Part shown: one piece after another, positions 1 to 6,835 of the stretch
Layout of the letters: each line of letters opens with the position of its first letter
Numbering within the stretch: position 1 is the first letter of the stretch
Assembly: GCA_017645765.1 (NCBI GenBank)
Contig: JAGCNV010000040.1
Span: 35,294 to 99,293 of the forward strand
Length of the DNA: 64,000 bases
From: a bacterium
Lineage (GTDB): Bacteria; UBP6; UBA1177
Direction: 5' to 3'
The notes under the pieces: model-generated
What the model was told of the DNA's origin: nothing
Seen by the model: only the letters and a program-made list of their open reading frames with translations
The model's database searches: none
Program-made: the position numbers and the translations under genes

Positions 1-1056
1 GTTCCATCTGACGAGGGCTTCGGCACTGCAAAGACGCGGCTCGTCACCTTTTATGTTGAATTTAGGCTGATAGACGACTTTGAACTGTTTTTCGGCAAGC
101 GCAGCCTCAACCTCGTGAATGAGTTTCTCCGCGAAGAGCTCCTTCTCATGCAGGTTTGAGTCATAAATCGCATAGTGTTCCGAAGCACTTTTGCGAAGCA
201 GGTTGCACGCGATATTCGCTTTGTCGAAACGCTCTTCCATGCTGACAGAAAAATCGACATTCTGGTAAACGCCCATACGCAGATTGATTTTCCCTTCTCC
301 GGCAATATCAGCCGCGGCATCACTTATACTTTCGAGGAAATCCTCGTGGGAATCGCAGTGCGGCAGATAAACGAAGAAAAGATCAGATCCACCGCGCCCG
401 GCAAGACCTTCGCTCTGAAAAGCGAAATACTTTATCTCATCGGCGAGAGCGCACAGAAGTTTGTCTCCGAAACTTCTTCCTCTGAGTTCGTTGACGAGGT
501 GAAAACGCGAAACGTTGACAGCAATAGCATCCATCTCTCTTCCCGGTATGTAAACATCGCTTTTGGCGCAGTACTGAAAGAAGAAATCCTTGTTGTAAAG
601 CCCTGTCAGGCGGTCTGTTTCAGTCGCGAGAATTATGTCGCTATCCTCGGCAAGCTCGATTGAACGCTGGACACGCGCCATGATGACTTCCGGCATATTG
701 TAAGGTTTCGGAATGAAATCGGCGGCGCCGAGCTGAAGGCTCTCGACTTCGGCGTCTTTTTCAGACGTGAGAACGATGATCGGAATTTTTCTCAGCTTCG
801 GATCGGCTTGCATTGCTTTGAGAACTTCGTATCCGTTGACTTCCGGCATCAGAAGATCAAGAAGAACAAGCGAGATCCTTCCCGGGATCCTCCTGACGAT
901 ATCGATCGCCTTTCTGCCGTTTTCCGCATAGATGACATCGTATTTCTGCTGAAGTATCATGCCCAGAAGTTCGCGGTTTATAAGCTCGTCGTCAACAACG
1001 AGGACAGTCCGCTTCAGCTTGTGTAATCCTTCTTTTATATTCTGCTGTTCGTCCAT
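1..1056 (-). CDS. Response regulator with REC, degenerate GGDEF and EAL domains (3' end beyond window)
   Basis: Reading the minus strand from an ATG at 1056 gives 352 codons open to the window edge. A good ribosome site (GGAGGTG) precedes the start. Residues 15-130 are a receiver domain with acidic pair D22/D23, phosphoacceptor D67, T97 and K117. Residues 145-300 resemble a GGDEF domain, but the signature loop reads GGSDLF (222-227), so cyclase activity is unlikely. An EAL domain begins near 315, with a YQPKF segment and an intact EAL triplet at 346-348. Known for such proteins: hydrolysis of cyclic di-GMP in the cytoplasm, controlled by phosphorylation of REC. Phosphodiesterase activity is inferred, because most of the EAL domain lies outside the window. 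The partner kinase is not visible. The gene is divergent from the sirtuin gene. Confidence 0.9.
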   Translation of the reverse strand, partial: MDEQQNIKEGLHKLKRTVLVVDDELINRELLGMILQQKYDVIYAENGRKAIDIVRRIPGRISLVLLDLLMPEVNGYEVLKAMQADPKLRKIPIIVLTSEKDAEVESLQLGAADFIPKPYNMPEVIMARVQRSIELAEDSDIILATETDRLTGLYNKDFFFQYCAKSDVYIPGREMDAIAVNVSRFHLVNELRGRSFGDKLLCALADEIKYFAFQSEGLAGRGGSDLFFVYLPHCDSHEDFLESISDAAADIAGEGKINLRMGVYQNVDFSVSMEERFDKANIACNLLRKSASEHYAIYDSNLHEKELFAEKLIHEVEAALAEKQFKVVYQPKFNIKGDEPRLCSAEALVRWN

Positions 1057-1090
1057 TTTCACCTCCGGGGAAAAGCAAAAAAACAATGGG

Positions 1091-1119
1091 AAAATAGTGT
1101 TTTGCCAAAATTTTGTCAA
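1091..1119 (-). promoter_or_regulatory. Promoter of the REC-GGDEF-EAL gene
   Basis: On the minus strand a TTGACA box (1119-1114) and a TATTTT box (1096-1091) are separated by 17 bp. The predicted start of transcription lies about 25 bp before the ribosome site. This is a match to the sigma-70 consensus only, not a measured promoter. Confidence 0.6.
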
Positions 1120-1130
1120 TTTTGGCAAAA
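1100..1130. repeat. Perfect 11-bp inverted repeat over the -35 box (likely operator)
   Basis: TTTTGCCAAAA (1100-1110) and TTTTGGCAAAA (1120-1130) are perfect reverse complements around a 9-base spacer. The spacer contains the -35 box of the minus-strand promoter. That placement suits a repressor or activator site. It could also form a hairpin, but there is no adjoining T-run typical of a terminator. Confidence 0.5.
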
Positions 1131-1134
1131 CCAA

Positions 1135-1167
1135 CGTGACGACGTAACGACGTAACGGCGTGACGAT
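1135..1167. repeat. Short tandem GTAACGAC-type repeat
   Basis: Three to four imperfect 8-9 base units of the form GTAACGACG / GTGACGACG lie between the two divergent genes. Related strings occur at 50929-50958 and, in the opposite orientation, at 58779-58827. All three are intergenic. The function is unknown. Confidence 0.55.
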
Positions 1168-1186
1168 AATTTGAAATTCTTGAGGT

Positions 1187-1211
1187 TCCCGTGTAACATC
1201 ACGGGATTTTT
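1187..1211 (+). terminator. Hairpin plus T-run upstream of the sirtuin gene
   Basis: TCCCGTG and CACGGGA (7-bp stem, 6-base loop) are followed by five T residues, ending 21 bp before the sirtuin ATG. The form is that of an intrinsic terminator or attenuator on the plus strand. No plus-strand gene lies upstream in the window, so a leader attenuator is possible. Confidence 0.4.
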
Positions 1212-1232
1212 GACTGCGAGCGGAGGGATAAA

Positions 1233-1976
1233 ATGGACGAAAAAATCAAAAAATTAAGAGACTTCATCGAAGAATCAGACAACATCGTCTTTTTCGGCGG
1301 CGCCGGCGTTTCGACCGAAAGCGGCGTTCCCGATTTCAGAAGCAAGGACGGCTTATACAACCAGCACGATGTCCAGTTCGAGAAATACCGCCCTGAATAT
1401 CTTTTGAGCCACAGCTGCTTAGAGGACCACCCTGACGTATTTTTCGAGTTCTACAGGCAAAAAATGGACGCGAGAGGGGTAAAACCGAACGCGGCGCATA
1501 TCTTCCTCGCCGAACTTGAGAAGCGCGGCAAACTCAAAGCTGTCGTCACACAGAATATCGACGGACTTCACCAGAAAGCGGGAAGCACAAACGTCTATGA
1601 GATCCACGGCACGACAACGCGCAACTACTGCTCGAAATGCGGCAAAAAGTATCCCGCCGACTATATTTTTGAATCGAAAGAGCAGATTCCCCGCTGCGAA
1701 TGCGGAGGGATCGTCCGCTGCGATGTCACCCTTTACGAAGAACAGCTTCCTGCAGAGGCTGTAACAAAGGCAATAGCGGCAATTTCCTCGGCTGACATGC
1801 TCATTATCGGCGGAACTTCGCTTTCGGTCTACCCAGCGGCGTCTTACGTCGGATATTTCCGCGGAAAGCACCTTGTCATCATCAACAAAGAACATTTGAT
1901 TTACAAACTTGATCCAGTCAACGATCTGGAAATCAACGAACCTATCGGAAAAGTTTTTTCTGCAGTTGCGGAATAG
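1233..1976 (+). CDS. cobB: NAD-dependent protein deacylase, Sir2 (sirtuin) family
   Basis: A 247-residue protein of normal length for bacterial sirtuins, with start ATG after GGAGGG. Sirtuins remove acyl groups from lysines in the cytoplasm, using NAD+ and giving nicotinamide and O-acyl-ADP-ribose. The NAD-binding segment GAGVSTESGVPDFRS is at 23-37, TQNID at 106-110 and the catalytic histidine at 125. A zinc site is formed by C133/C136 and C155/C157. The usual V-x-F-G-E loop after the zinc domain reads VTLYEE here, a small departure that could affect the acyl pocket. The gene is convergent with the Smr gene (1 bp between stops), so it is a separate transcription unit although its substrate links it to the nearby NAD kinase. 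Confidence 0.93.
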   Translation: MDEKIKKLRDFIEESDNIVFFGGAGVSTESGVPDFRSKDGLYNQHDVQFEKYRPEYLLSHSCLEDHPDVFFEFYRQKMDARGVKPNAAHIFLAELEKRGKLKAVVTQNIDGLHQKAGSTNVYEIHGTTTRNYCSKCGKKYPADYIFESKEQIPRCECGGIVRCDVTLYEEQLPAEAVTKAIAAISSADMLIIGGTSLSVYPAASYVGYFRGKHLVIINKEHLIYKLDPVNDLEINEPIGKVFSAVAE

Positions 1977-1977
1977 T

Positions 1978-2448
1978 TTACGCCGTCACATCGACCTGTC
2001 CCGACTCTTCGACGCTTTTTTTATCCCACTCGATTTTCGAGCAGCACCCTTCCCTTTTGAGCTGTCTCAAAAGGATGTCTATCGCGTTTCTGAGAACGGG
2101 TGAAGTTTTGGAATGAAGCCCTTTGCCGGTGACAATCCTGATTTTGTAGATCCTGCCGCTTTTCATGGCGCGGACATTGGTTTCGACCACTTTTTCGGCC
2201 TCGTCCTGATTGAGTCCGTGAAGATCTATCTCGAATTCGGGAAGAACATTTTCGCTGCGCGGCCTGAAAAGCTCTTTCTGCTCCTCTGCGCTTGATTCCT
2301 TCTCGCGTTTGTGGATCTCGAAATCGATGTCGGAGTATTCTTCGAGAAGGTCTGCAAAACTCTCTTTTTCAGTCTCTTTTTTCTCAGTTTTGCCGGAAAA
2401 AAGTTCGGCAAAATTCATTGAATTATTATTCTGGAATTTTTTGCCCAT
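1978..2448 (-). CDS. Smr-domain protein
   Basis: The frame is open further upstream, but the start chosen is the ATG at 2448, which overlaps the nadK stop (TGATG) and gives a 156-residue protein. The first 70 residues are charged and probably disordered. Residues 71-150 are an Smr domain with DLHG at 75-78 and TGKGLHS at 107-113. Small MutS-related domains act as nucleases or nucleic-acid binders; the LDLHG/GxHS pair is their hallmark. In bacteria several act on RNA or collided ribosomes. Which role applies here cannot be read from the sequence. It is the last gene of the kinase-hslO-nadK-smr run. Confidence 0.88.
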   Translation of the reverse strand: MGKKFQNNNSMNFAELFSGKTEKKETEKESFADLLEEYSDIDFEIHKREKESSAEEQKELFRPRSENVLPEFEIDLHGLNQDEAEKVVETNVRAMKSGRIYKIRIVTGKGLHSKTSPVLRNAIDILLRQLKREGCCSKIEWDKKSVEESGQVDVTA

Positions 2449-3281
2449 CACAACCTCTTGCCCAGATGGAGCCTTTCTGAAAGTATGTCGAAGAAACTTC
2501 TTTCGGGATTCGAGACGACGCTTAGATCTCGCCCGTTCCTGCGGATAAGGACGACATCGTTTTCGCAGACCTGGACCGAATTTTTGCCGTCGCAGGTCAA
2601 AAATCCGAGAACACACTCCTTCAAAGTGACTTTGACCGAGCCTGACGCCGGAAGCACTATCGGCCTGTGCGTGAGAGCATGCGGAGCGACAGCGTTGATG
2701 ACGAAAGACTCGTCCGCAGGATAGATTATCGGACCGTTGCACGAAAGGTTGTAAGCCGTAGAACCGGTCGGAGTCGCCGCGATAAGCCCGTCACACTTGT
2801 ACTGCGGCATCTCTTCACCGTTGTATTCGATTCCGAAACAGAGCATGGGTGAAGCGTTTATGTCACGGATTATCGTCACTTCGTTGAGAGCCGTGAAAGC
2901 CGCCGTTTCCGCGCCGTTTCTGAGGAGTCTGACATCCATCATCATGCGGTGCTTGACATCAAAATCGCCTTTGAGGAGATTCGTTATCATCTTTTCTTCG
3001 CCCGGATTTATCTCGGCAAGGAATCCGAGCTGCCCGACATTGATCCCGGCGATCGGGATATCGCGCTCGAAAGCCATCGAAGCGCCTGCGAGGAATGTTC
3101 CGTCGCCGCCGACCGTCACAATGAGGTCGGAACCCTCGATCTCATCGATATTTTCGACGATTTTTACACCAAGTTCCCTGCTCTTTTCAGTAATGAAAGC
3201 GCGTGTTTCCTGCTGTTCGGCGATTTTTCTGCCGTCGTTTCTGAAAAAAAGGAAAACTTTTGAAATTTTATTTGATGTCAT
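2448..3281 (-). CDS. nadK: NAD kinase
   Basis: A 277-residue ATP-NAD kinase that makes NADP+ from NAD+ in the cytoplasm. Visible signatures are GGDGT at 58-62, LNEVTI at 132-137 (the NE/D motif) and DGLIAATPTGSTAY at 164-177, all in the expected order and spacing. The gene overlaps hslO upstream by 14 bp and shares one base with the Smr gene downstream, so translation is probably coupled. Co-expression with a redox-controlled chaperone fits a link to oxidative stress, since NADPH feeds thiol reduction; that link is inferred. Confidence 0.95.
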   Translation of the reverse strand: MTSNKISKVFLFFRNDGRKIAEQQETRAFITEKSRELGVKIVENIDEIEGSDLIVTVGGDGTFLAGASMAFERDIPIAGINVGQLGFLAEINPGEEKMITNLLKGDFDVKHRMMMDVRLLRNGAETAAFTALNEVTIIRDINASPMLCFGIEYNGEEMPQYKCDGLIAATPTGSTAYNLSCNGPIIYPADESFVINAVAPHALTHRPIVLPASGSVKVTLKECVLGFLTCDGKNSVQVCENDVVLIRRNGRDLSVVSNPERSFFDILSERLHLGKRL

Positions 3282-3987
3282 GTTTTTTTATCCCGTATTT
3301 AAAGCCGCAACGAGGACATTCGACATTGAGAACAGGCTCGTTCTCGAAAAGAAAATCGATATCCTTTTTAGGCATCCGTTTGAAAATTCCGGCTATTTTT
3401 TCTTTCGTGCAGCCGCATCTGAAAGCAAGGCTCACGTTTTCTTCCGAAGCATCTTCAATAAAAGCAAGCGATTCGGAATTGTTTTTTATCCCGAAAATCT
3501 CGCCGTCCTCGTAAACTTCAAGATATTCCTGCGACTGGTCGGCAAAAAATCTCTTAAAAAGCTCGTCCAAAATCCTGTCAGACGGAACATTTTCAGCGCA
3601 GTCAACCATCGTTACGCTCTCCATTCCCGAAATATCGGAAACCATCTGTACCGACATGCGCGGATTTTTCTCGTAAGGCGAGGGCTCCCACGAATGTGTT
3701 TTCGCGACAAAAGTGCCGTTTTCGGAATCGACGCAGCAGAAAAGCCTCCGTTTCTGCAAAGGCATTGAGACATTCCATGCAAAACTCCACCCGTGCGGCA
3801 TAAAAGGAAGGTAAGAGATCGCGAACGAAATCAGTTTTCTAAGATTCGGAAAGCACTCTTTCGGAACAGCCTCTATCGGATTCTGGACATAAAAATCGAG
3901 GTAAAGCCCCATAAAATCGACGGAATTGAGCTCTGAAAAGGCAGTTTCGCCGTTTTTCAGAGAAATTTTAACTGTTGCTGAAGACAT
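3268..3987 (-). CDS. hslO: Hsp33-like redox-regulated chaperone
   Basis: 239 residues, about 50 shorter than E. coli Hsp33. The N-terminal part is divergent, but the C-terminal zinc domain is clear: FRCGC about 45 residues from the end, then CPRCG near the C-terminus, giving the CxC...CxxC set that binds zinc when reduced and unfolds on oxidation. Hsp33 holds unfolding proteins during oxidative stress in the cytoplasm. The segment EKIAGIFKRM between the cysteine pairs also follows the family pattern. It lies 2 bp after the kinase gene and overlaps nadK, so it belongs to one operon. Confidence 0.82.
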   Translation of the reverse strand: MSSATVKISLKNGETAFSELNSVDFMGLYLDFYVQNPIEAVPKECFPNLRKLISFAISYLPFMPHGWSFAWNVSMPLQKRRLFCCVDSENGTFVAKTHSWEPSPYEKNPRMSVQMVSDISGMESVTMVDCAENVPSDRILDELFKRFFADQSQEYLEVYEDGEIFGIKNNSESLAFIEDASEENVSLAFRCGCTKEKIAGIFKRMPKKDIDFLFENEPVLNVECPRCGFKYGIKKHDIK

Positions 3988-3989
3988 TT

Positions 3990-5387
3990 TTACCTTTCTT
4001 TGAGCTGCATATTGATCTGACGGTGTTCTGAACTCGGCGTAAATTCAAGAGTACCTATCATATTGTCCTTTATGAAATCGATTATATATTTCTTGCCATG
4101 TTCAAGCTGAAGCGATGCGGGTGTCACCTTGCCGGTATCCTCGCCGTCAACAAAGATCTGCGCGCCGCCAGGAGATGAAAAAATCGTGACCTCCTCGACC
4201 TTGACATCCGGATCAATGAAGAGAAACTTCAGAATCAGCACAATGATTGCTAGAGCTGCGACTATTCCGGAGACTAGACCTAATCTTGAGAAGAAAGCTT
4301 TCTTTTTTTCGCGTTTTTTTTCAGCCTCTTCCTTCTGGCGCGCAGCCTCTTCGGTTTTCTTTTTTTCTTCGAGGTCAAGATCTTCCAACTCACCTATATT
4401 ATTAAACAATTCATCCATAAGATATTCGGTTTGAGCCTGTTCGATGATCTTTGTCATTTTTATATAGTGGGCAGGGAAAAGTTTTTTCACGAACGCCGGA
4501 AGCATCTCGCTGTTCGGGTCGAATTCAAGCGAATTGTAGACTAGCTGCAGATCTTCACGCATATCCATAGCTGATGCGTAACGCCTGTTCGGGTTCTTTT
4601 CAAGCGCCTTCATGACTATTTTGGCAAGCTTCGGATCTATGTCAGGCATCAGTTCGTTTATCGGCTCGATTTCGTCGTTCAGAATCGAATTCATGATCGC
4701 CATATCGCTGTCCAGCTGCTTATAGAGCGTCTGCCCAGTCAGCATTTCGTAAAGGATTATTCCGACTGAAAATATGTCGCTGCGCCTGTCGACCGCCTTT
4801 CCGCTGCACTGTTCCGGTGAAAGATATGCATAAGTTCCCTGTATTCCAGCGGAATCCTTGAATTTCTTTGTGTAATTAGCATTTGCGATGCCGAAATCGA
4901 CGACTTTTATCTTTCCTTCGTAGGAAATCAGAATGTTGTTCGGATTCATGTCGAGGTGAACTATATTCAGGAAGTTGCCGTTTCTGTCCTGAGCGTTGTG
5001 GGCGTGGTCAAGACCGCACAGAACCGCAGAAATTATCTCAATTGTGAGATTGAGCGGCATAATCTGATCTCTTTCGGCAACTTTTGAAAGAATAGTTCCC
5101 AAATTCTGTCCGAAAACATACTCCATCGCGATGAAATACTGATCGTCAAACTTTCCGAAATCGTAGATTTTAACGATATTTTCGTGGCTTATATTGCAGA
5201 TTATACGCGCTTCGGCAAGAAACATCTTGACAAGCATCGGATTGTTTCCGTACTGTTTCAGCACCTTTTTGATTGCGATTGGCATCGAATTGACAGGCGA
5301 ATTCACGTGCTTGGCAAGAAAAATCTCAGCCATTCCGCCCGTCGCGATCTTTGAAAGCAACTGATAGTTATCGAATCTCTCAAGCAT
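3990..5387 (-). CDS. Membrane-anchored Ser/Thr protein kinase with C-terminal PEGA domain
   Basis: 465 residues. The kinase domain spans about 8-290, with glycine loop ATGGMAE (15-21), catalytic lysine K40, catalytic loop HLDMNPNN (144-151), DFG at 164-166 and SPEQ at 190-193. A charged coiled linker (340-363) precedes one membrane helix (370-391) and a PEGA domain from about 398, which would lie outside the inner membrane. The HRD motif is HLD here, so this is a non-RD kinase; aspartate D146 and N151 are kept, so activity is still plausible. Such kinases sense envelope signals and phosphorylate cytoplasmic targets. It is the first gene of the operon with hslO, nadK and smr. Upstream lies a repeat-rich 197-bp gap. 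Confidence 0.9.
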   Translation of the reverse strand: MLERFDNYQLLSKIATGGMAEIFLAKHVNSPVNSMPIAIKKVLKQYGNNPMLVKMFLAEARIICNISHENIVKIYDFGKFDDQYFIAMEYVFGQNLGTILSKVAERDQIMPLNLTIEIISAVLCGLDHAHNAQDRNGNFLNIVHLDMNPNNILISYEGKIKVVDFGIANANYTKKFKDSAGIQGTYAYLSPEQCSGKAVDRRSDIFSVGIILYEMLTGQTLYKQLDSDMAIMNSILNDEIEPINELMPDIDPKLAKIVMKALEKNPNRRYASAMDMREDLQLVYNSLEFDPNSEMLPAFVKKLFPAHYIKMTKIIEQAQTEYLMDELFNNIGELEDLDLEEKKKTEEAARQKEEAEKKREKKKAFFSRLGLVSGIVAALAIIVLILKFLFIDPDVKVEEVTIFSSPGGAQIFVDGEDTGKVTPASLQLEHGKKYIIDFIKDNMIGTLEFTPSSEHRQINMQLKER

Positions 5388-5457
5388 GCAGAAACCTCCT
5401 TTCGACGCGGTGCTGCGCGCGCTTTCGACGTCACATGGTCACGTCGTTCGTAGTAGC

Positions 5458-5475
5458 GACGTTTCCTGAAACGTC
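5458..5475. repeat. 8-bp inverted repeat GACGTTTC / GAAACGTC
   Basis: Perfect 8-bp arms around a 2-base centre, located in the gap between skp and the kinase gene. It lies 29 bp from a second, similar palindrome (5505-5526). Both centre on GACGT...ACGTC, so the two look like members of one short palindromic repeat class. Confidence 0.5.
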
Positions 5476-5504
5476 TCAAAAAAGAACTGTGGCTGACCTC
5501 AAAA

Positions 5505-5577
5505 GAGACGTATCAGGTTACGTCTCTACAATAAAATCGGGATATTATACTAATTTTTTTTGAAATTGCGAGAAGAA
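5505..5577. repeat. Intergenic palindromic repeat, copy 1
   Basis: A hairpin GAGACGTA-TCAGGT-TACGTCTC (5505-5526) is followed by an A/T-rich stretch and GAAATTGCGAGAAGAA. The same order of elements recurs at 61159-61232, including the hairpin loop and the distal GAAATTGCGAGA string, 56 kb away. This is a dispersed intergenic repeat unit of about 73 bp. Confidence 0.7.
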
Positions 5578-5584
5578 AAGCCGA

Positions 5585-6079
5585 CTACTTGTTGATTTCG
5601 GCAATAACGTCCTTTGTGATATCGAATTTGTCGTTGTAGTAAAGCGTCTGCTCTGCCGGAATGACCATGTCGTAACTTTTTGTAATAGCTATTTTCATAA
5701 CGATCTTGCGAACTTTAGCAAGAAACTCTTCTTGAGCCGCAGCATCTTTTTCCGCGAGTTCCTTTTCTTTCTGTGAAGCCATTTTCTGAAGTTCAAGGGC
5801 TTTCTTCTGATACTCTTCAAGCATCATAGCCTGAGCTTCTTCTGTCGCCATTTTCGCTTCTCTTTTGATTTTTTCCTGAAGTTTTATGACTTCCGCCTCT
5901 TTAGCCTTGAGTTCGTCCTGACTTTTCTTCAGCAAAGCTTCGACTTTCTTTCTCTCTTTCTCGACTTCCTTCGATTCAGACCATACCTTTTTGACATCTA
6001 CGAATGCGATTTTCTGAGCGTAGACAGGGGTGATCATCAACAAAACGAATAAAACTGCAAAAATCCTGAATTTCGTCAT
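5585..6079 (-). CDS. skp: Periplasmic chaperone Skp/OmpH family
   Basis: 164 residues: a signal peptide (1-21, ending VYAQ), a long charged coiled coil from about 30 to 125 rich in Lys/Glu/Ala, and a short conserved tail. This is the Skp layout of a trimer with tentacle-like helices that carries unfolded outer-membrane proteins through the periplasm. Normal length. It is the last gene of the 29-kb envelope run, 9 bp after the RlpA-like gene. Placement next to several outer-membrane barrels suits its role in their assembly. Confidence 0.85.
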   Translation of the reverse strand: MTKFRIFAVLFVLLMITPVYAQKIAFVDVKKVWSESKEVEKERKKVEALLKKSQDELKAKEAEVIKLQEKIKREAKMATEEAQAMMLEEYQKKALELQKMASQKEKELAEKDAAAQEEFLAKVRKIVMKIAITKSYDMVIPAEQTLYYNDKFDITKDVIAEINK

Positions 6080-6088
6080 AATTTCCTC

Positions 6089-6835
6089 CTATTCTTCAAT
6101 TGTAACTATTTCGGCATCTTTCCATGAAAAACGCTCTATATCGGCCTTTGCCTCCTCTTTCGAAGTGTATCTGCCGTATCTGACTTCAAATTTCCCGTCA
6201 CTGGTAAAAATATAAGTATCTTCTTTTATTCCGCTCTGATAGGTTTTCGCCGCATCGATATTGCCGAATGCTGCGAGCGTGATTGCATAAAAGGTCTCTT
6301 TTTTCGCCTCTTTCGGCGCTTCTGCTTCAGGCTCTTTTTCTTCTTTGACAGGTTCCGTTTTTTCTTCTTCGGTCCTCTTTTCAGGTTCAGCAGCAGGAGC
6401 AGCTTTAGGTGCACTTTCAGCCAGGCCTACGACTTTGATTTTCGCCCTGATTTTTCCTTTTGCCGCATTATCTATTGCATCGAAAGCCTTTTTCGTAATG
6501 TCAATCTGCTCTTTCCCCGGTATGTCGGTGACAGTAACTTCGACTTTTTTCTTCGTGTCGAGAGACTGAACTTCAAGCACGGTTCCAAACGGGAAACCCT
6601 TGGCTGCACACGTCATCGCATCGTTCGAAAAAGGCTCGCCGTTCGCCATATTTCTGCCGTTGTATTCGTCACCGTAAAAAGTGACGTAGTAATAATAAGT
6701 ATCACCTCTTGAAACCGGATGTTTTACCACACGCGGAGATTCACAGCCGGTTGAAAGAAGGCAGAAAAAAACTGAGCAGAGCACTAAAAACAGGCTAAGA
6801 ATGTTTTTTCTTCTTTTTAGTTTTTCCATCTTCAT
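6089..6835 (-). CDS. RlpA-like lipoprotein with double-psi barrel and SPOR-like C-terminus
   Basis: The frame opens further upstream, but the lipoprotein signal requires a start at 6835 or the ATG 6 bp later (6829). Either start lies inside the end of the kinase gene (41 or 35 bp overlap). The signal ends at lipobox LSTGC. A double-psi beta-barrel follows, with FYGDEYNGRNMANGE, then AAKGFPFGTVLEV and a TVTDIPGKEQIDIT segment matching RlpA. A Glu/Ala/Pro-rich linker leads to a SPOR-like C-terminal domain of about 70 residues. RlpA proteins act on peptidoglycan at the outer membrane, and SPOR domains bind denuded glycan. A role in opening or tracking the cell wall for the neighbouring envelope machine is inferred. 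Confidence 0.8.
   Translation of the reverse strand: MKMEKLKRRKNILSLFLVLCSVFFCLLSTGCESPRVVKHPVSRGDTYYYYVTFYGDEYNGRNMANGEPFSNDAMTCAAKGFPFGTVLEVQSLDTKKKVEVTVTDIPGKEQIDITKKAFDAIDNAAKGKIRAKIKVVGLAESAPKAAPAAEPEKRTEEEKTEPVKEEKEPEAEAPKEAKKETFYAITLAAFGNIDAAKTYQSGIKEDTYIFTSDGKFEVRYGRYTSKEEAKADIERFSWKDAEIVTIEE

Noticed and set aside
51..323. 90-codon minus-strand frame at the window start
   Set aside because: It is a frame-shifted shadow of the REC-GGDEF-EAL gene, which is open through the same region in the correct frame.
2449..2742. N-terminal extension of the Smr gene
   Set aside because: The extension lies wholly inside nadK in another frame and reads as Arg/Ser/Cys-rich nonsense; the coupled ATG at 2448 is better.
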